Positions 25,995-34,467 of a DNA stretch of 40,966 nucleotides are shown here, one piece after another. Origin of the DNA: Candidatus Thermoflexus japonica. Lineage in GTDB: Bacteria > Chloroflexota > Anaerolineae > Thermoflexales > Thermoflexaceae. How positions within the stretch are numbered: position 1 is the stretch's first letter; each line of letters opens with the position of its first letter. The DNA is taken from assembly GCA_002898735.1 (NCBI GenBank), contig BEHY01000019.1:1-40966 (forward strand), read 5' to 3'. Position numbers and translations under genes: made by a program. The notes beneath the pieces were generated by a model. The model saw nothing but the letters and a program-made list of their open reading frames with translations. It was not told where the DNA came from and searched no databases.

Positions 25995-28781
25995 TTAACG
26001 CCCTCCCATCACCTGATGCAGCGTCTCACAGGCGGGGCAGGAGCCATCCGGCCGGATGATCGCATAGCCGGCCATGGGATCCGCCCCGTAGTTCTTGAAA
26101 TCCACGTTCCAGATGATCATCAATCGCACCTTCCCGCTCTGGGCGGAGAGCTGCGCGGCCCGGGCCAGCCATTCCGCCTGCTGCTGGACCGTTACGTCCT
26201 TCGCCCAGGCGAAGGAGGGCGCCACCGCCTCCAGCGGCGGGTATCCGTCATCCGAAAGATAGCCCAGCTCGGTGAAGCAGAGCTTGCGCGCGCCGCCGAA
26301 GGCGTTCCAGTAGGTGTTCACCATCCCCCAGAAATAGCGCGTGTAGTAATTGTCCCGGGGATCGCCGCTGGTCCAATCCGGCGGGACGATCCCCTCGTTA
26401 TAGTGGATGCCGATGCAATCGGCGTAATTTGCCGCGCCCGCGGCGGCCATCCCGGCCACATAGCGATCATCGTTCCACACCCGATGGGAGCCGAAAGCGC
26501 CCTCCGCGCCGGTCGGGGCCGGGGCCCCGCTGATCACCATGGTCCCCGGGTTGCGGCTCTTGATGGCGTTGTAAGCTCGCCGCAGCATATCGGTGTAGCT
26601 CACCGGATCGATGTGGCCGGTCGGCCATTCCCGGTCGATGTTCTGCTCATTCCAGACTTCGATCCCATCCGCCCCCAGGGCCGCCACGCCGCCCAGGAAC
26701 TGGGCGAAGGCGTCGAAGTAACCCGGATTGGGGGTTCCCATCTGCTCCGGGAAGCCCACGATGCCCAGGAGGATCTTGAAGCCGTTGGCATGGGCCTGCT
26801 GGATCAACCCGGCGACGCTGCTCGGATCCTGGCCCGGGGACCAGCGGACCTGGCGCTTAACCCAGGTCATGCCGGCGTAGCGCATGAGATCCGGCCGGGA
26901 GAAGCTGTCCACGTGACCGCCCAGTTCAAAGCCGCCGCCAATAGGGCGGGGGCGTGGCGTGTTCGTCGGCCGGGGCGTCGGGGAAGGGCCCGGCGTGGGG
27001 CTGGGCCCGGGCGTCCGGGTCGGCGCCAGCGGGCGGGTTGGGGTAGGGGTAGGAACGGGCGTCCCGGTCGCCACGACGCCGGTGGTCTCTCCCTGGGCCT
27101 TCTCGCGGGGGCCGGCGCGCAGGATCAACGTGATATGGAAGGGGCCGTTCGCCGCCTCAGGCGGGGACCATTCCGCGCGTCCATCCACCAGGGGGCGGGC
27201 GATCTCGGCCACCACCTGGCCGTCCGGCCCGGTGATCCGCCAGACCCATTCCATCGCGGAGAGACCCGGAGCCTGGCCGCTCTGGCGGTAGGCCTGCAGA
27301 GCCTCTACGGTGCCCGGCGCGGTGCCTCCGCCGAGCAGCCCTCGCAGGGTCAGCCCCCGGAGCCGATACGTCTGGATGAGGGACAGCTGGCGATCGAGGA
27401 GGCCTGTCGTGGGCATCCAGACCGTGTGGAGCTGCCCGGCCTCATCGAGATACTGGTAACGGTAAACACCTGCCTCAGCCAGGAATTGAAGATCCTGAGC
27501 GGCAGTGGAGGGGGCGAGGGTGAGGGTGATGCCCGCCGTGAGGGTCAGCGGCCCTGAGGGCTCCAGACGGCCCAGATGGGCTACGGCCTCATCAAAGGAA
27601 ATGAACCGCGCGCCGGAAGGACCCAGGTCCACGGCCAGGCCCGGCCCCACCAGCTGCAGCTGATAGCGGTTCACCTGGCCGATCAGCCATCGCAGGCTTT
27701 GCTCGACCAGCCCGCCCGGGACATAAGCGGTGGGATCATCGGGAGCTTCCACGTAAAGGACGTCCGCCAGACGGCCCAGCTGCTTCCAATCGTAGCCGCC
27801 GGTGAGGAAACGGCCCCGCTCCCCGGGTAGGGGAAGGGGAACCGCGACGGCCAGCACCTTCCCCTGCTCGTGGAGCGCCTGGCTGAGCCGGCTGAGGAAA
27901 TCCATGAAGGCGTGCTGCTGATCCGCCGTGAGGCCGCGATAATCGACCAGGACGCCGTTATAGTTGCGGGCCTGGAGGATGTTGAGGATCTCTTCGATAT
28001 GCGCCTGATAGACGGAAGGATTCGCCAGCAGGGCGGCCAGGGCCGCCGTGTTGGGCGCTCCGCCCGGGAGGTAGTTCCGCACCAGCAGCCACGTGACGTA
28101 GCGCCCCTGGGGGTCCGGCGGCGGAAGGGCGTTCACATCCCCCATCAGGCGGCCGCCCAGGCCCAGGGTTAGCCCCGCCACGCTCACCTCGTTCACGACC
28201 TCCAGCGCCCGGGCATCCGGAGCGATCCCCGCCTCCTGAATCGCCCCGAAGGCGGGAACGGGGACCTGCGCGGCCGTGACGATGACATCGCGTGGGGCAG
28301 TATGGGTTTCGCCGCTCAGAAGGCCCTGGGATTCCTCCAGTTCCCCGCCGATCCACGTCCACCCCTGCCCGGTCCAGCCCCACACATCCGCGATCGTCCA
28401 CGGATCCAGGCCGTCCGGAATATACACGGTCAGGCGCAGCGGCGTGCGGACCTCGCCGCAGAAGCGCAGTCGATAATACGGCCCCACCGGCTTCAGGGTC
28501 GGGGGCAGGCGGTTCAACGCTTCCCGAAGCGAAGCGTCCGGTTCCGTCAGCGGCCAGACCGCCACCCGCACGCTCTGGGCGGGATCTGCGGGGGCGAGCT
28601 GGAACGTGGGGCTCTGGAAGGGTTGCTGGGCCGTGACGGTTTCACAGGCGGCCTGGGTGGATTGAACCATCCACAGACCCACCCCGAGCAGGGCCAGGAG
28701 CGCAATGGCCCCCAGCCCGGGGATCCACTTCGGGAAGGATCCTCCCAGGGAAGGGCGCGTTCTCGGACGTGCAGGCGACAT
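25995..28781 (-). CDS. Secreted two-domain protein: GH18/YaaH-like domain plus GH39/GH5-like domain
   Basis: 928 residues from ATG 28781, which has AGGAGGT 8 bases upstream; an upstream ATG at 28814 lacks one. Membrane or signal segment at about 23-40. Residues about 180-560 resemble YaaH-type GH18 domains, but the catalytic DxDxE reads GVLVDYRGL, with Arg in place of the acid Glu, so hydrolysis is unlikely and sugar binding more likely. A Pro/Thr linker (PTPTPTRPLAPTRTPGP style) joins a C-terminal clan A barrel with intact acid/base Glu (EVWNEQN) and nucleophile Glu (CFTELGYLSD). The second barrel is a paralogue of the neighbouring protein at 24597-25826. Confidence 0.85.
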   Translation of the reverse strand: MSPARPRTRPSLGGSFPKWIPGLGAIALLALLGVGLWMVQSTQAACETVTAQQPFQSPTFQLAPADPAQSVRVAVWPLTEPDASLREALNRLPPTLKPVGPYYRLRFCGEVRTPLRLTVYIPDGLDPWTIADVWGWTGQGWTWIGGELEESQGLLSGETHTAPRDVIVTAAQVPVPAFGAIQEAGIAPDARALEVVNEVSVAGLTLGLGGRLMGDVNALPPPDPQGRYVTWLLVRNYLPGGAPNTAALAALLANPSVYQAHIEEILNILQARNYNGVLVDYRGLTADQQHAFMDFLSRLSQALHEQGKVLAVAVPLPLPGERGRFLTGGYDWKQLGRLADVLYVEAPDDPTAYVPGGLVEQSLRWLIGQVNRYQLQLVGPGLAVDLGPSGARFISFDEAVAHLGRLEPSGPLTLTAGITLTLAPSTAAQDLQFLAEAGVYRYQYLDEAGQLHTVWMPTTGLLDRQLSLIQTYRLRGLTLRGLLGGGTAPGTVEALQAYRQSGQAPGLSAMEWVWRITGPDGQVVAEIARPLVDGRAEWSPPEAANGPFHITLILRAGPREKAQGETTGVVATGTPVPTPTPTRPLAPTRTPGPSPTPGPSPTPRPTNTPRPRPIGGGFELGGHVDSFSRPDLMRYAGMTWVKRQVRWSPGQDPSSVAGLIQQAHANGFKILLGIVGFPEQMGTPNPGYFDAFAQFLGGVAALGADGIEVWNEQNIDREWPTGHIDPVSYTDMLRRAYNAIKSRNPGTMVISGAPAPTGAEGAFGSHRVWNDDRYVAGMAAAGAANYADCIGIHYNEGIVPPDWTSGDPRDNYYTRYFWGMVNTYWNAFGGARKLCFTELGYLSDDGYPPLEAVAPSFAWAKDVTVQQQAEWLARAAQLSAQSGKVRLMIIWNVDFKNYGADPMAGYAIIRPDGSCPACETLHQVMGGR

Positions 28782-28868
28782 TCCGTCTGACCTCCTGGTG
28801 AAATTCATCGGCACCCCGGGCGACCCCCAAAAGCTCCCCGGGGAAGGCCCGTGATGTAGCGTGGCTTC

Positions 28869-28879
28869 TATTTTAATGC
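28869..28879 (-). promoter_or_regulatory. AT-rich promoter-like element upstream of the two-domain glycosidase gene
   Basis: Minus-strand GCATTAAAATA, identical to the element before the CpXC gene. The flanks are also alike (CGAGT-T-GCATTAAAATAGA here, CGACT-C-GCATTAAAATACA there). It is 88 bases before the start. Confidence 0.45.
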
Positions 28880-28977
28880 AACTCGCCCGGATGGTCCGCT
28901 CCGAGAATGGCGTCCAGAGCTTTCATAAAGCGTTGGGGATGGGGCGGGTGGCTTTGCAGGCTGCTTCGGGCCGGCGC

Positions 28978-30444
28978 TCATGGCTCCCGTCCCATGGGAC
29001 GGGGCTCGCGGCGCCGGAGCGGGGTGCGGTAGGGGGGGAGATCCAGGGTGATCACGGTCACCCGGGTCTCATCGCTCAATCGCGCGGCGATCCGTGCGTC
29101 CAGATGTTCCAGCGGGGTCGCCGTGGTGATCACCGTGGGCGCCCCGGCCAGATAGCGATAGTTGAGGAGCTGATACAGCTTCTCCCGCGCCCAGGGGGTG
29201 GCGCTCTCGGTTCCCAGATCATCCAGCACCAGGAACGGCGCCAGTTTCACTTCGTCGAAGCGCTGGTCATAGGGCTGGTCGCTTTTCGGGTGGAAAGCGG
29301 CCCGCAGCCAGTCGAGGAGATCCGGCACCCCCACGAAGAGGGCGGGGATCCCCCGGGAGGCGACGACGTGGGCGATGGCGGCGGCCAGATGGGTCTTGCC
29401 GGAGCCGTATGGGCCGGCCAGGACCAGCCAGCCATGGGGGTTCTCGGCGTAAGCCCGGGCCATCCGGAGCGCTTCCCGCAAATTGTCCCGCTCACGGGGG
29501 GAGAGCTCCGGCCGATCCCGGAAGGTTTCGAAGGTCATTTCCCGTAACAATGGAAGAAGATTCAGATCCGGCCCGGTGGAGGGCGTGCCCCGCCGGAAGT
29601 CCGGCGCGAGGATCACGACGACTTCCACCAGGCGGGAATCCTGAAGCCGGGAGCGCAGGCGGGGCTCGAAGGCTTCCAGGGGGAGATTGGTCGTGATCAC
29701 GGTCGGAAGGCGAGCGTTGTAGCGCCAGTCCAGGAGCTGGAACAGTTTCTCCTGGGCCCAGGGCGTGCTCTGCTGGGCGCCCAGGTCATCCAGGATCAGC
29801 ACGGGGGCTTCCCGCAGCTCCCAGAATCGCTCCTCGTAAGAGCTTTCGGCTTCCGGATGGAAGGTCGCCCGCAGTTCGTCCAGGAGATCCGGCACATGGA
29901 CGAAGAGGGCCGGCACCCCCCGTTCCAGGAGGCGATGGGCGATGGCCGCGGCCAGATGGGTTTTGCCGCATCCCGTTCCCCCGCGCAGCACCAGCCATCC
30001 CTCCGGACGTTCCGCGAAGGCCTGTGCCCGTTCCCAGGCCCGCCGGAGGCTTCGAGCCCGGTCGGGGGGCAGCCCGAGCCCATCGGGGAGGAAGGTCTCA
30101 AAGCGCTTATCCTGGAGCACCCGCAGGGGGCTGGTGGAGCGGATCCGCTGGCGGAGCTCCGCCGCCTGTCGTTCGGCCTGGCATACACAGGGCACTGCCC
30201 GACCGAACAGAGGGTGGCCGGGGGGCACATCGTAGGAGACATACCCCAGCCCCCCGCAGTGGGGGCAGGCCTCGAGACCCGCCCCGGCCTGGGGGACAGC
30301 ACCCTCTTCCGCGGGGGTCGCTCCGGAAGAGATCCCCGAAACGGGGGAAGAGGGTTCGGGGCGCGTCGCCTCTTCTCCCTGCGGCTTTTCGTCAACGCTG
30401 GAGCTTTTTCCACGACTCGACCACACGTCGCCGATGCGTTTCAT
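28978..30444 (-). CDS. DnaC/DnaI-like helicase loader with two tandem AAA+ domains
   Basis: 488 residues from ATG 30444 (GGGAGGG 4 bases upstream), overlapping the DnaD-like gene by 53 bases. A zinc-ribbon-like segment (C60, C63, C86, C88) is followed by two complete ATPase modules. The first has Walker A GGTGCGKT (155-162) and Walker B VLILDDLG (about 214-221). The second has Walker A GPYGSGKT (344-351) and Walker B FLVLDDLG (about 404-411). Each module is preceded by FETF, and the two are clearly repeats. Normal DnaC/DnaI has one such module, so this is an internal duplication. It probably loads the DnaB helicase encoded two genes upstream. Confidence 0.88.
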   Translation of the reverse strand: MKRIGDVWSSRGKSSSVDEKPQGEEATRPEPSSPVSGISSGATPAEEGAVPQAGAGLEACPHCGGLGYVSYDVPPGHPLFGRAVPCVCQAERQAAELRQRIRSTSPLRVLQDKRFETFLPDGLGLPPDRARSLRRAWERAQAFAERPEGWLVLRGGTGCGKTHLAAAIAHRLLERGVPALFVHVPDLLDELRATFHPEAESSYEERFWELREAPVLILDDLGAQQSTPWAQEKLFQLLDWRYNARLPTVITTNLPLEAFEPRLRSRLQDSRLVEVVVILAPDFRRGTPSTGPDLNLLPLLREMTFETFRDRPELSPRERDNLREALRMARAYAENPHGWLVLAGPYGSGKTHLAAAIAHVVASRGIPALFVGVPDLLDWLRAAFHPKSDQPYDQRFDEVKLAPFLVLDDLGTESATPWAREKLYQLLNYRYLAGAPTVITTATPLEHLDARIAARLSDETRVTVITLDLPPYRTPLRRREPRPMGREP

Positions 30445-31084
30445 CCATCCCTCCCGTGTCCCGACCTTCCGCGGCCCATCGTTCCAGGATCCGGCGGACA
30501 TAGGACCAGCGCCGGACGTTGCGGGAGACCGCGATCCGGATGGCTTCCTCGATCCATTCCGCCGGGTAGGTCTTCGCAGCCTCCTCCAGCTCCTGAGCGA
30601 TCAGCGGGGTCAGCAGCCCGATATTTTGCTCATAGAGCGCGAAGAGGTTCGGGCGATCGGCCACCAGCACCGCCGACTCCCCCAGGTCCAGGCTGGGGGG
30701 GCGATCCCCCCGGCGGATGGCTTCGTAAGCCATGCGCCCCCTGGGGGTGTTGAGGAAATACAGATCATCGGTCCGTCCGTCCTCCTCCAGACGGACGTGC
30801 AGGAGCGTCCCTCGGGCCACCGCCCGGTTCAGGCCCTCCCGGATCTCGGCGGTGGAGAGCGTGTTGGTCAGGGCGGGGTCCGTTTCCAGCTCCGATCGTC
30901 GGACGTAGCGCAGCGGCCCGCTCCGGCGGGCCAGGTGATAGAGGCAGGCCAGCGTGACCCGCAGCTCCCCGGGGTGATCGATCTGCGGGAGCAATTCCGT
31001 GAAGAAGGCCTCCGGGATCGGCACCGTGCGGGCCCTGCCCGATGGAAAGCCGGAGAACGTTTTCTTCCCCCCCTGGTCCTTCAC
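30392..31084 (-). CDS. DnaD-domain replication protein
   Basis: 230 residues from GTG 31084. The N-terminal part (1-110) resembles a winged-helix replication-initiation domain (HPGELRVTLACLYHLARRSG, with ELRVTLACLYHL typical). The C-terminal part holds the DnaD/DnaB_2 signature LYEQNIGLLTPLIAQELEEA, then YPAEWIEEAIRIAVSRNVRRWSYVRRILERW. DnaD proteins help assemble helicase and loader at the origin or at stalled forks. The start overlaps the dnaB stop by GTGA and its end overlaps the loader gene, so the three are co-translated. Confidence 0.9.
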   Translation of the reverse strand: MKDQGGKKTFSGFPSGRARTVPIPEAFFTELLPQIDHPGELRVTLACLYHLARRSGPLRYVRRSELETDPALTNTLSTAEIREGLNRAVARGTLLHVRLEEDGRTDDLYFLNTPRGRMAYEAIRRGDRPPSLDLGESAVLVADRPNLFALYEQNIGLLTPLIAQELEEAAKTYPAEWIEEAIRIAVSRNVRRWSYVRRILERWAAEGRDTGGMDETHRRRVVESWKKLQR

Positions 31085-32436
31085 AGCCGGATCTCCTGCT
31101 TGTGCAGATCGATGAACTGGGCCTGGGAAGGCCGGAAATACAGCTCAACCGTCCCCAGCGGGCCGTTCCGATGTTTGGCCACAATGATCTCCGCGATGTT
31201 CTTGCGGTCCGTGTCCGGATTATAAATCTCATCCCGGTAGATGAAGATCACCACATCGGAGTCCTGCTCAATGCTTCCGCTTTCGCGGAGATCCGCCAGG
31301 ATCGGGCGCTTATCGTGACGCTGTTCGACGGCGCGGGAGAGCTGGGAGGCCGCCACCACCGGGATGTTGAGTTCCCGGGCCAGGCTCTTCAGCGCGCGGG
31401 AGATGTAAGAGATCTCCTGCACCCGGTTCTCCGCCCGGATATCGGCGGTCATCAGCTGCAGGTAGTCCACGATCAGCATATCCAGCCCGTGCTCCGCGTA
31501 AAGCCGGCGTGCCTTCGCCCGCAGCTGCATGGCGGAGATGGCCGGTGTGTCATCGATCCAGATGGGCAGCTCCGATAGCGCGCTCACCGCGTGGACGAAG
31601 CGCGGCCATTCGTCCTCCCGCAGCTCCCCCAGGCGCAGGCGCTGGCCCTCGATCCCGGTTTCCTGAGCCACCAGGCGATGGACGACCTGCTCGGCGGACA
31701 TCTCCAGGGAGAAGATGGCGACCCGTTGCCGGTAACGTTTGGCGGCGTTCAGGGCGAAGGAGAGCAGAAGGGAGGTTTTGCCCACCCCCGGCCGGGCGGC
31801 CACGATCACCAGATCCGAACGCTGCAGGCCCCCCAGCAGCCGATCCAGATCCCGGAACCCTGTGGGGATCCCCAGGGGTTCCCCGCGATGCTCATAGAGA
31901 TACTCGATGTGCTCATAATAGGTTCGCAGCAGATCCCGGATGGATTGGACATCGCGGATCAGGCGGCGCTGAGCTACAGCGAAGAGGGCGGCTTCCGCTC
32001 GATCCAGCAGCTCATCCACATCGCCGTGGGCATCCTCATAGGCCATCCGGGCGATCTGGGTGGCAGCCTCCAGCAGGCGCCGACGGATCGAATCCCGCTC
32101 CACCAGGCGGGCGTAATCCATCGCGTGCACCGTGGTGGGGACCCGCGCGGCCAGGCCGATCAGGAAGCCCCGCCCGCCGACTTCCTGGAGGCGTCCCTGG
32201 CGCTCCAGCTCATCGGCCACCGTGACCGGGTCGATCGCCTCCCGGCGATCGTGCAGGGCCAGGTAGGCCTCCCAGATCCAGCGATGCTTCTCCAGGAAGA
32301 AGTCCTCCGGCCGCAACATGGTCGCCAGGGTATGCATGAGCTCCGGATCCAGGAGCACAGCGCCCAGGACCGCCTCTTCCGCCTCCAGGTTATGAGGCGC
32401 CAGGGGGACCTGTTCCACACGCTCGAGATCGGGCAT
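31081..32436 (-). CDS. dnaB: Replicative DNA helicase DnaB
   Basis: 451 residues from ATG 32436, which follows AAGGAGG by 8 bases; the upstream extension in the open frame is rejected. It is the hexameric fork helicase. N-terminal domain begins LAPHNLEAEEAVLGAVLLDPELM. The RecA-type domain has Walker A AARPGVGKTSLLL, FSLEMSAEQVVHR, Walker B-like LDMLIVDYLQLM and the arginine finger region RALKSLARELN...SQLSRAVEQR. First gene of a dnaB - dnaD-like - loader operon. Confidence 0.97.
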   Translation of the reverse strand: MPDLERVEQVPLAPHNLEAEEAVLGAVLLDPELMHTLATMLRPEDFFLEKHRWIWEAYLALHDRREAIDPVTVADELERQGRLQEVGGRGFLIGLAARVPTTVHAMDYARLVERDSIRRRLLEAATQIARMAYEDAHGDVDELLDRAEAALFAVAQRRLIRDVQSIRDLLRTYYEHIEYLYEHRGEPLGIPTGFRDLDRLLGGLQRSDLVIVAARPGVGKTSLLLSFALNAAKRYRQRVAIFSLEMSAEQVVHRLVAQETGIEGQRLRLGELREDEWPRFVHAVSALSELPIWIDDTPAISAMQLRAKARRLYAEHGLDMLIVDYLQLMTADIRAENRVQEISYISRALKSLARELNIPVVAASQLSRAVEQRHDKRPILADLRESGSIEQDSDVVIFIYRDEIYNPDTDRKNIAEIIVAKHRNGPLGTVELYFRPSQAQFIDLHKQEIRL

Positions 32437-32629
32437 CCGCGATGCCTCCTTCCGGGATGTGGTGGAAGCCTCCCACCGTTGCCGGGCGAAGGGGACGATG
32501 GCCGGTTCGTTCCCGGTGTCCCGCTCCTGCCTGCCGGTGATGCGCTGGGCGTCGGAGACCTTCATCCGCAGGCGTGTGGGACGGTGGGGATCACAGGCTA
32601 CCCGAAGGTCTGTGGTGGTGTCACCCTAA

Positions 32630-32658
32630 AATATACCATAACCCGGGTCAGCGTTCAC
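32630..32658 (-). promoter_or_regulatory. Candidate promoter of the dnaB operon
   Basis: On the minus strand TATATT (-10) lies 17 bases after GTGAAC, a weak -35. It is about 190 bases before the dnaB start, in the only AT-rich patch of the region. Confidence 0.3.
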
Positions 32659-32981
32659 CACCGTTTCTATCCCGGGATCCGATCCGCCGGGCTTCTTCTT
32701 CCAGGGACCCAGTGGCCCCTGAACCTGGGCCTCCCGGGCATCCCAGCGCCAGCCATCCGGCGATCCGATGCGCGTATGCACGGCCCCGCCCCTTTCATTC
32801 CCGATCCGGTTCGCCTGGGGAAGGGACAGGGTTTTTCCCGGTCACGCCGACCCGCGCCCATACCCGCCTGCAAGGGGCTCCAGGGGGGTGCAGAAAGCGG
32901 GGGCAACGAAGATGCAGAGGTGTAGAGGGAAAAGGTATGAAAAACATGACAAAGGGAGCCAGGTTCACTATCGAATGAAAT

Positions 32982-33009
32982 TTGACAAATCGAGTATCCG
33001 GGGTATAAT
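32982..33009 (+). promoter_or_regulatory. Consensus sigma-70 promoter pointing into the cassette array
   Basis: TTGACA (32982-32987), a 16-base spacer and TATAAT (33004-33009): both boxes perfect. It points to the right, through the intI remnant toward the first cassette gene 300 bases on, and could act like the Pc promoter of an integron. Confidence 0.7.
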
Positions 33010-33150
33010 TAAAATGGTTTCTTTAAATAAAAAGAACTCTATCGGCTCGGAGGGCTCAGGGCTTCCATACAACCGCTCCTGCATCTTCTCCCTCCACCCC
33101 TCCACCGTCTGCCCTCTCCGGACGGGGCCTTTCCATGGCCATTTGCCCCT

Positions 33151-33210
33151 TATATCCAGCGGGGAACGGACGACCAGGCCGCCGCGCTGCAGGACGTGGG
33201 TATAGATCAT
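33151..33210 (-). pseudogene. intI: 3' remnant of integron integrase gene
   Basis: The minus strand encodes MIYTHVLQRGGLVVRSPLD, which matches the C-terminus of integron tyrosine recombinases (MIYTHVLNRGG-GVRSPLD type). The Tyr is the catalytic nucleophile. In frame upstream only TGYQ and then a TAG are found, so the first roughly 300 residues, including the Arg/His residues and the IntI-specific insert, are missing. Downstream the frame runs on for about 60 unrelated residues to 32968 because the native stop is also lost. Its orientation, divergent from the cassettes and with its 5' side facing them, is that of a real integron platform. Confidence 0.8.
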
Positions 33211-33312
33211 CTGGTAGCCGGTCTATCTTGAGAAACCTCCATGCACTCGGCGTCGCAACTGATGCGAAGGGTGAGGCCAACTTGTCGACACATGCACCCA
33301 AAGGAGGATCCC

Positions 33313-34140
33313 ATGTCCAATGTGCCTACCTCACTCGGTCCGCTCTACGTAGATGAGACAGGCAGCGGTCCACCGGTCGTGATGTGGCCCAGCCTGTTCT
33401 GCGACGGCACCTCGCTCCGCCCGCAGGCCGAAGAGTTGGCTCGCGATCACCGCGTGCTCGTGGTCGACCCGCCCGGCCACGGCAGGACGCCAGCACCGCC
33501 TGCTCGGTTCAGGCTGGAAGCCACGGCCGTCGCCCTCGGCGAGCTGATGGACGCGTGTCGTGCGCCGAGCGCCATCATCGTCGGCAACGCGTGGGGCGGT
33601 ATGGTTGCCACGCAGCTCGCGATTACCCAGCCGGACCGGATCGTCGCCCTCGTCCTCATGAACTGCCCGTTCCACGAGTGGGCCGGCATCAATCGGCTCA
33701 AGCTGCGTATGACCCACTGGCTGTTGGTCACGCTCGGCCCGCGCCGTATGGCGAACGCGATATTTTCAACCATGGTCGCGCCCGAAACGCGTGCCGGTGC
33801 CCCAGATCGCTACCTGGAGGTACAGCGCGCCATGCGCGCCGCCGAGCGCGCCGGCTTTGCGCGATGCGCCGCGAGCGCCATGTTCGATCGCCCCCAGCTC
33901 CGTCCGTCGCTATCCTCCGTCCGCGCGCCCACACTCGTGCTCGCCGGCGATTGCGATCCCCTCTATCCCGTCGAAGAAGCCCGCGCCGAGGCCGCCCTCA
34001 TTCCAGGAGCGCGCTTCGAGATTATCGAGGGGACAGCTCACCTGTCCGGCTGGGAATCGCCGGAGCGAGTCAACGCGCTCATCCGCGCCTTCGTTGGAGG
34101 GCTCCCGGTGCCTGCACGCGCGCCGAAAGCACCGCAATGA
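33313..34140 (+). CDS. Cassette 1: alpha/beta hydrolase-fold protein lacking the nucleophile serine
   Basis: 275 residues from ATG 33313 after AAGGAGG; an upstream in-frame ATG at 33241 lacks a binding site. The fold is clear: DPPGHGRTP, the nucleophile-elbow region IIVGNAWGGMVA, acid Asp215 (AGDCDPLYPVEEA) and His243 (GTAHLSGWESPE). The elbow normally reads G-x-S-x-G; here it is G-N-A-W-G (Ala93, codon GCG). Asp and His are kept. The protein is either catalytically dead, uses a different chemistry, or has a recent Ser to Ala change. First cassette after the intI remnant. Confidence 0.88.
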   Translation: MSNVPTSLGPLYVDETGSGPPVVMWPSLFCDGTSLRPQAEELARDHRVLVVDPPGHGRTPAPPARFRLEATAVALGELMDACRAPSAIIVGNAWGGMVATQLAITQPDRIVALVLMNCPFHEWAGINRLKLRMTHWLLVTLGPRRMANAIFSTMVAPETRAGAPDRYLEVQRAMRAAERAGFARCAASAMFDRPQLRPSLSSVRAPTLVLAGDCDPLYPVEEARAEAALIPGARFEIIEGTAHLSGWESPERVNALIRAFVGGLPVPARAPKAPQ

Positions 34141-34147
34141 GGTCGCG

Positions 34148-34208
34148 GCCTAACAACGCGCTCCAGCCGCCGCCTACGGCGGCGCGGCTAAGCTCGGTGC
34201 CGTTAGAC
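34148..34208 (+). other. attC site A
   Basis: 61 bp. Outer cores GCCTAAC (RYYYAAC, 34148-34154) and GTTAGAC (GTTRRRY, 34202-34208), with an inner imperfect palindrome CTCCAGCCGC...GCGGCTAAGCT and a GC-rich loop stem. Lies 7 bases after the hydrolase stop. Confidence 0.85.
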
Positions 34209-34256
34209 CGCCACCTACCGAGGCCATGACGCCGCGGGAGGATAGTTAAATCTTAA

Positions 34257-34457
34257 ATGTCGCTCATCGGCAACGGCGGGCGCGAGAGCGAATGCGGTTG
34301 GTGCAAAGACCGCTGGGGTGTAAACTGGCAGATCATTCCACGCACGCTGACCGAGGCGCTCGCCGCCGGCGGTGAGGAGGCGCGTCGCGCCTTCACCGCG
34401 ATGATGACGATGAAGAAGATTGACGTGGCCGCCATTGACGCTGCGCGGCGGGGCTGA
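34257..34457 (+). pseudogene. Cassette 2: C-terminal fragment of a PhnB/VOC-superfamily protein
   Basis: 66 codons reading GGRESECGWCKDRWGVNWQI, then a helix and MMTMKKIDVAAIDAARRG. This matches the last third of PhnB-like (glyoxalase/VOC, 3-demethylubiquinone methyltransferase-like) proteins, whose full length is about 140-160 residues (typical end: QCGWLKDKFG-SWQIVP ... MLQMKKIDIAAL). The N-terminal metal-binding half is absent. ATG 34257 has only a distant GGGAGGA upstream (34235-34241), so it may not be translated. The cassette is only about 320 bp. Confidence 0.7.
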
Positions 34458-34467
34458 GAAGATGGCA

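Larger units (their letters stand above)
32437..33312. other. Boundary region between replication operon and cassette array
   Basis: About 0.9 kb with no intact gene. Its 5' half is GC-rich like the host, with a weak dnaB promoter. From about 32930 it becomes AT-rich and contains the consensus promoter at 32982-33009, then the intI remnant at 33151-33210. The last 100 bases before the first cassette gene should in an intact integron hold the rest of intI and attI, but no attI core was recognised. Confidence 0.6.

Noticed and set aside
32968..33150. Downstream continuation of the intI remnant frame
   Set aside because: No similarity to integrase ends, and it runs over the consensus promoter; only accidental read-through.
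33216..33312. An attI site
   Set aside because: No GTTRRRY core or simple-site pattern could be found between the intI remnant and the first cassette.
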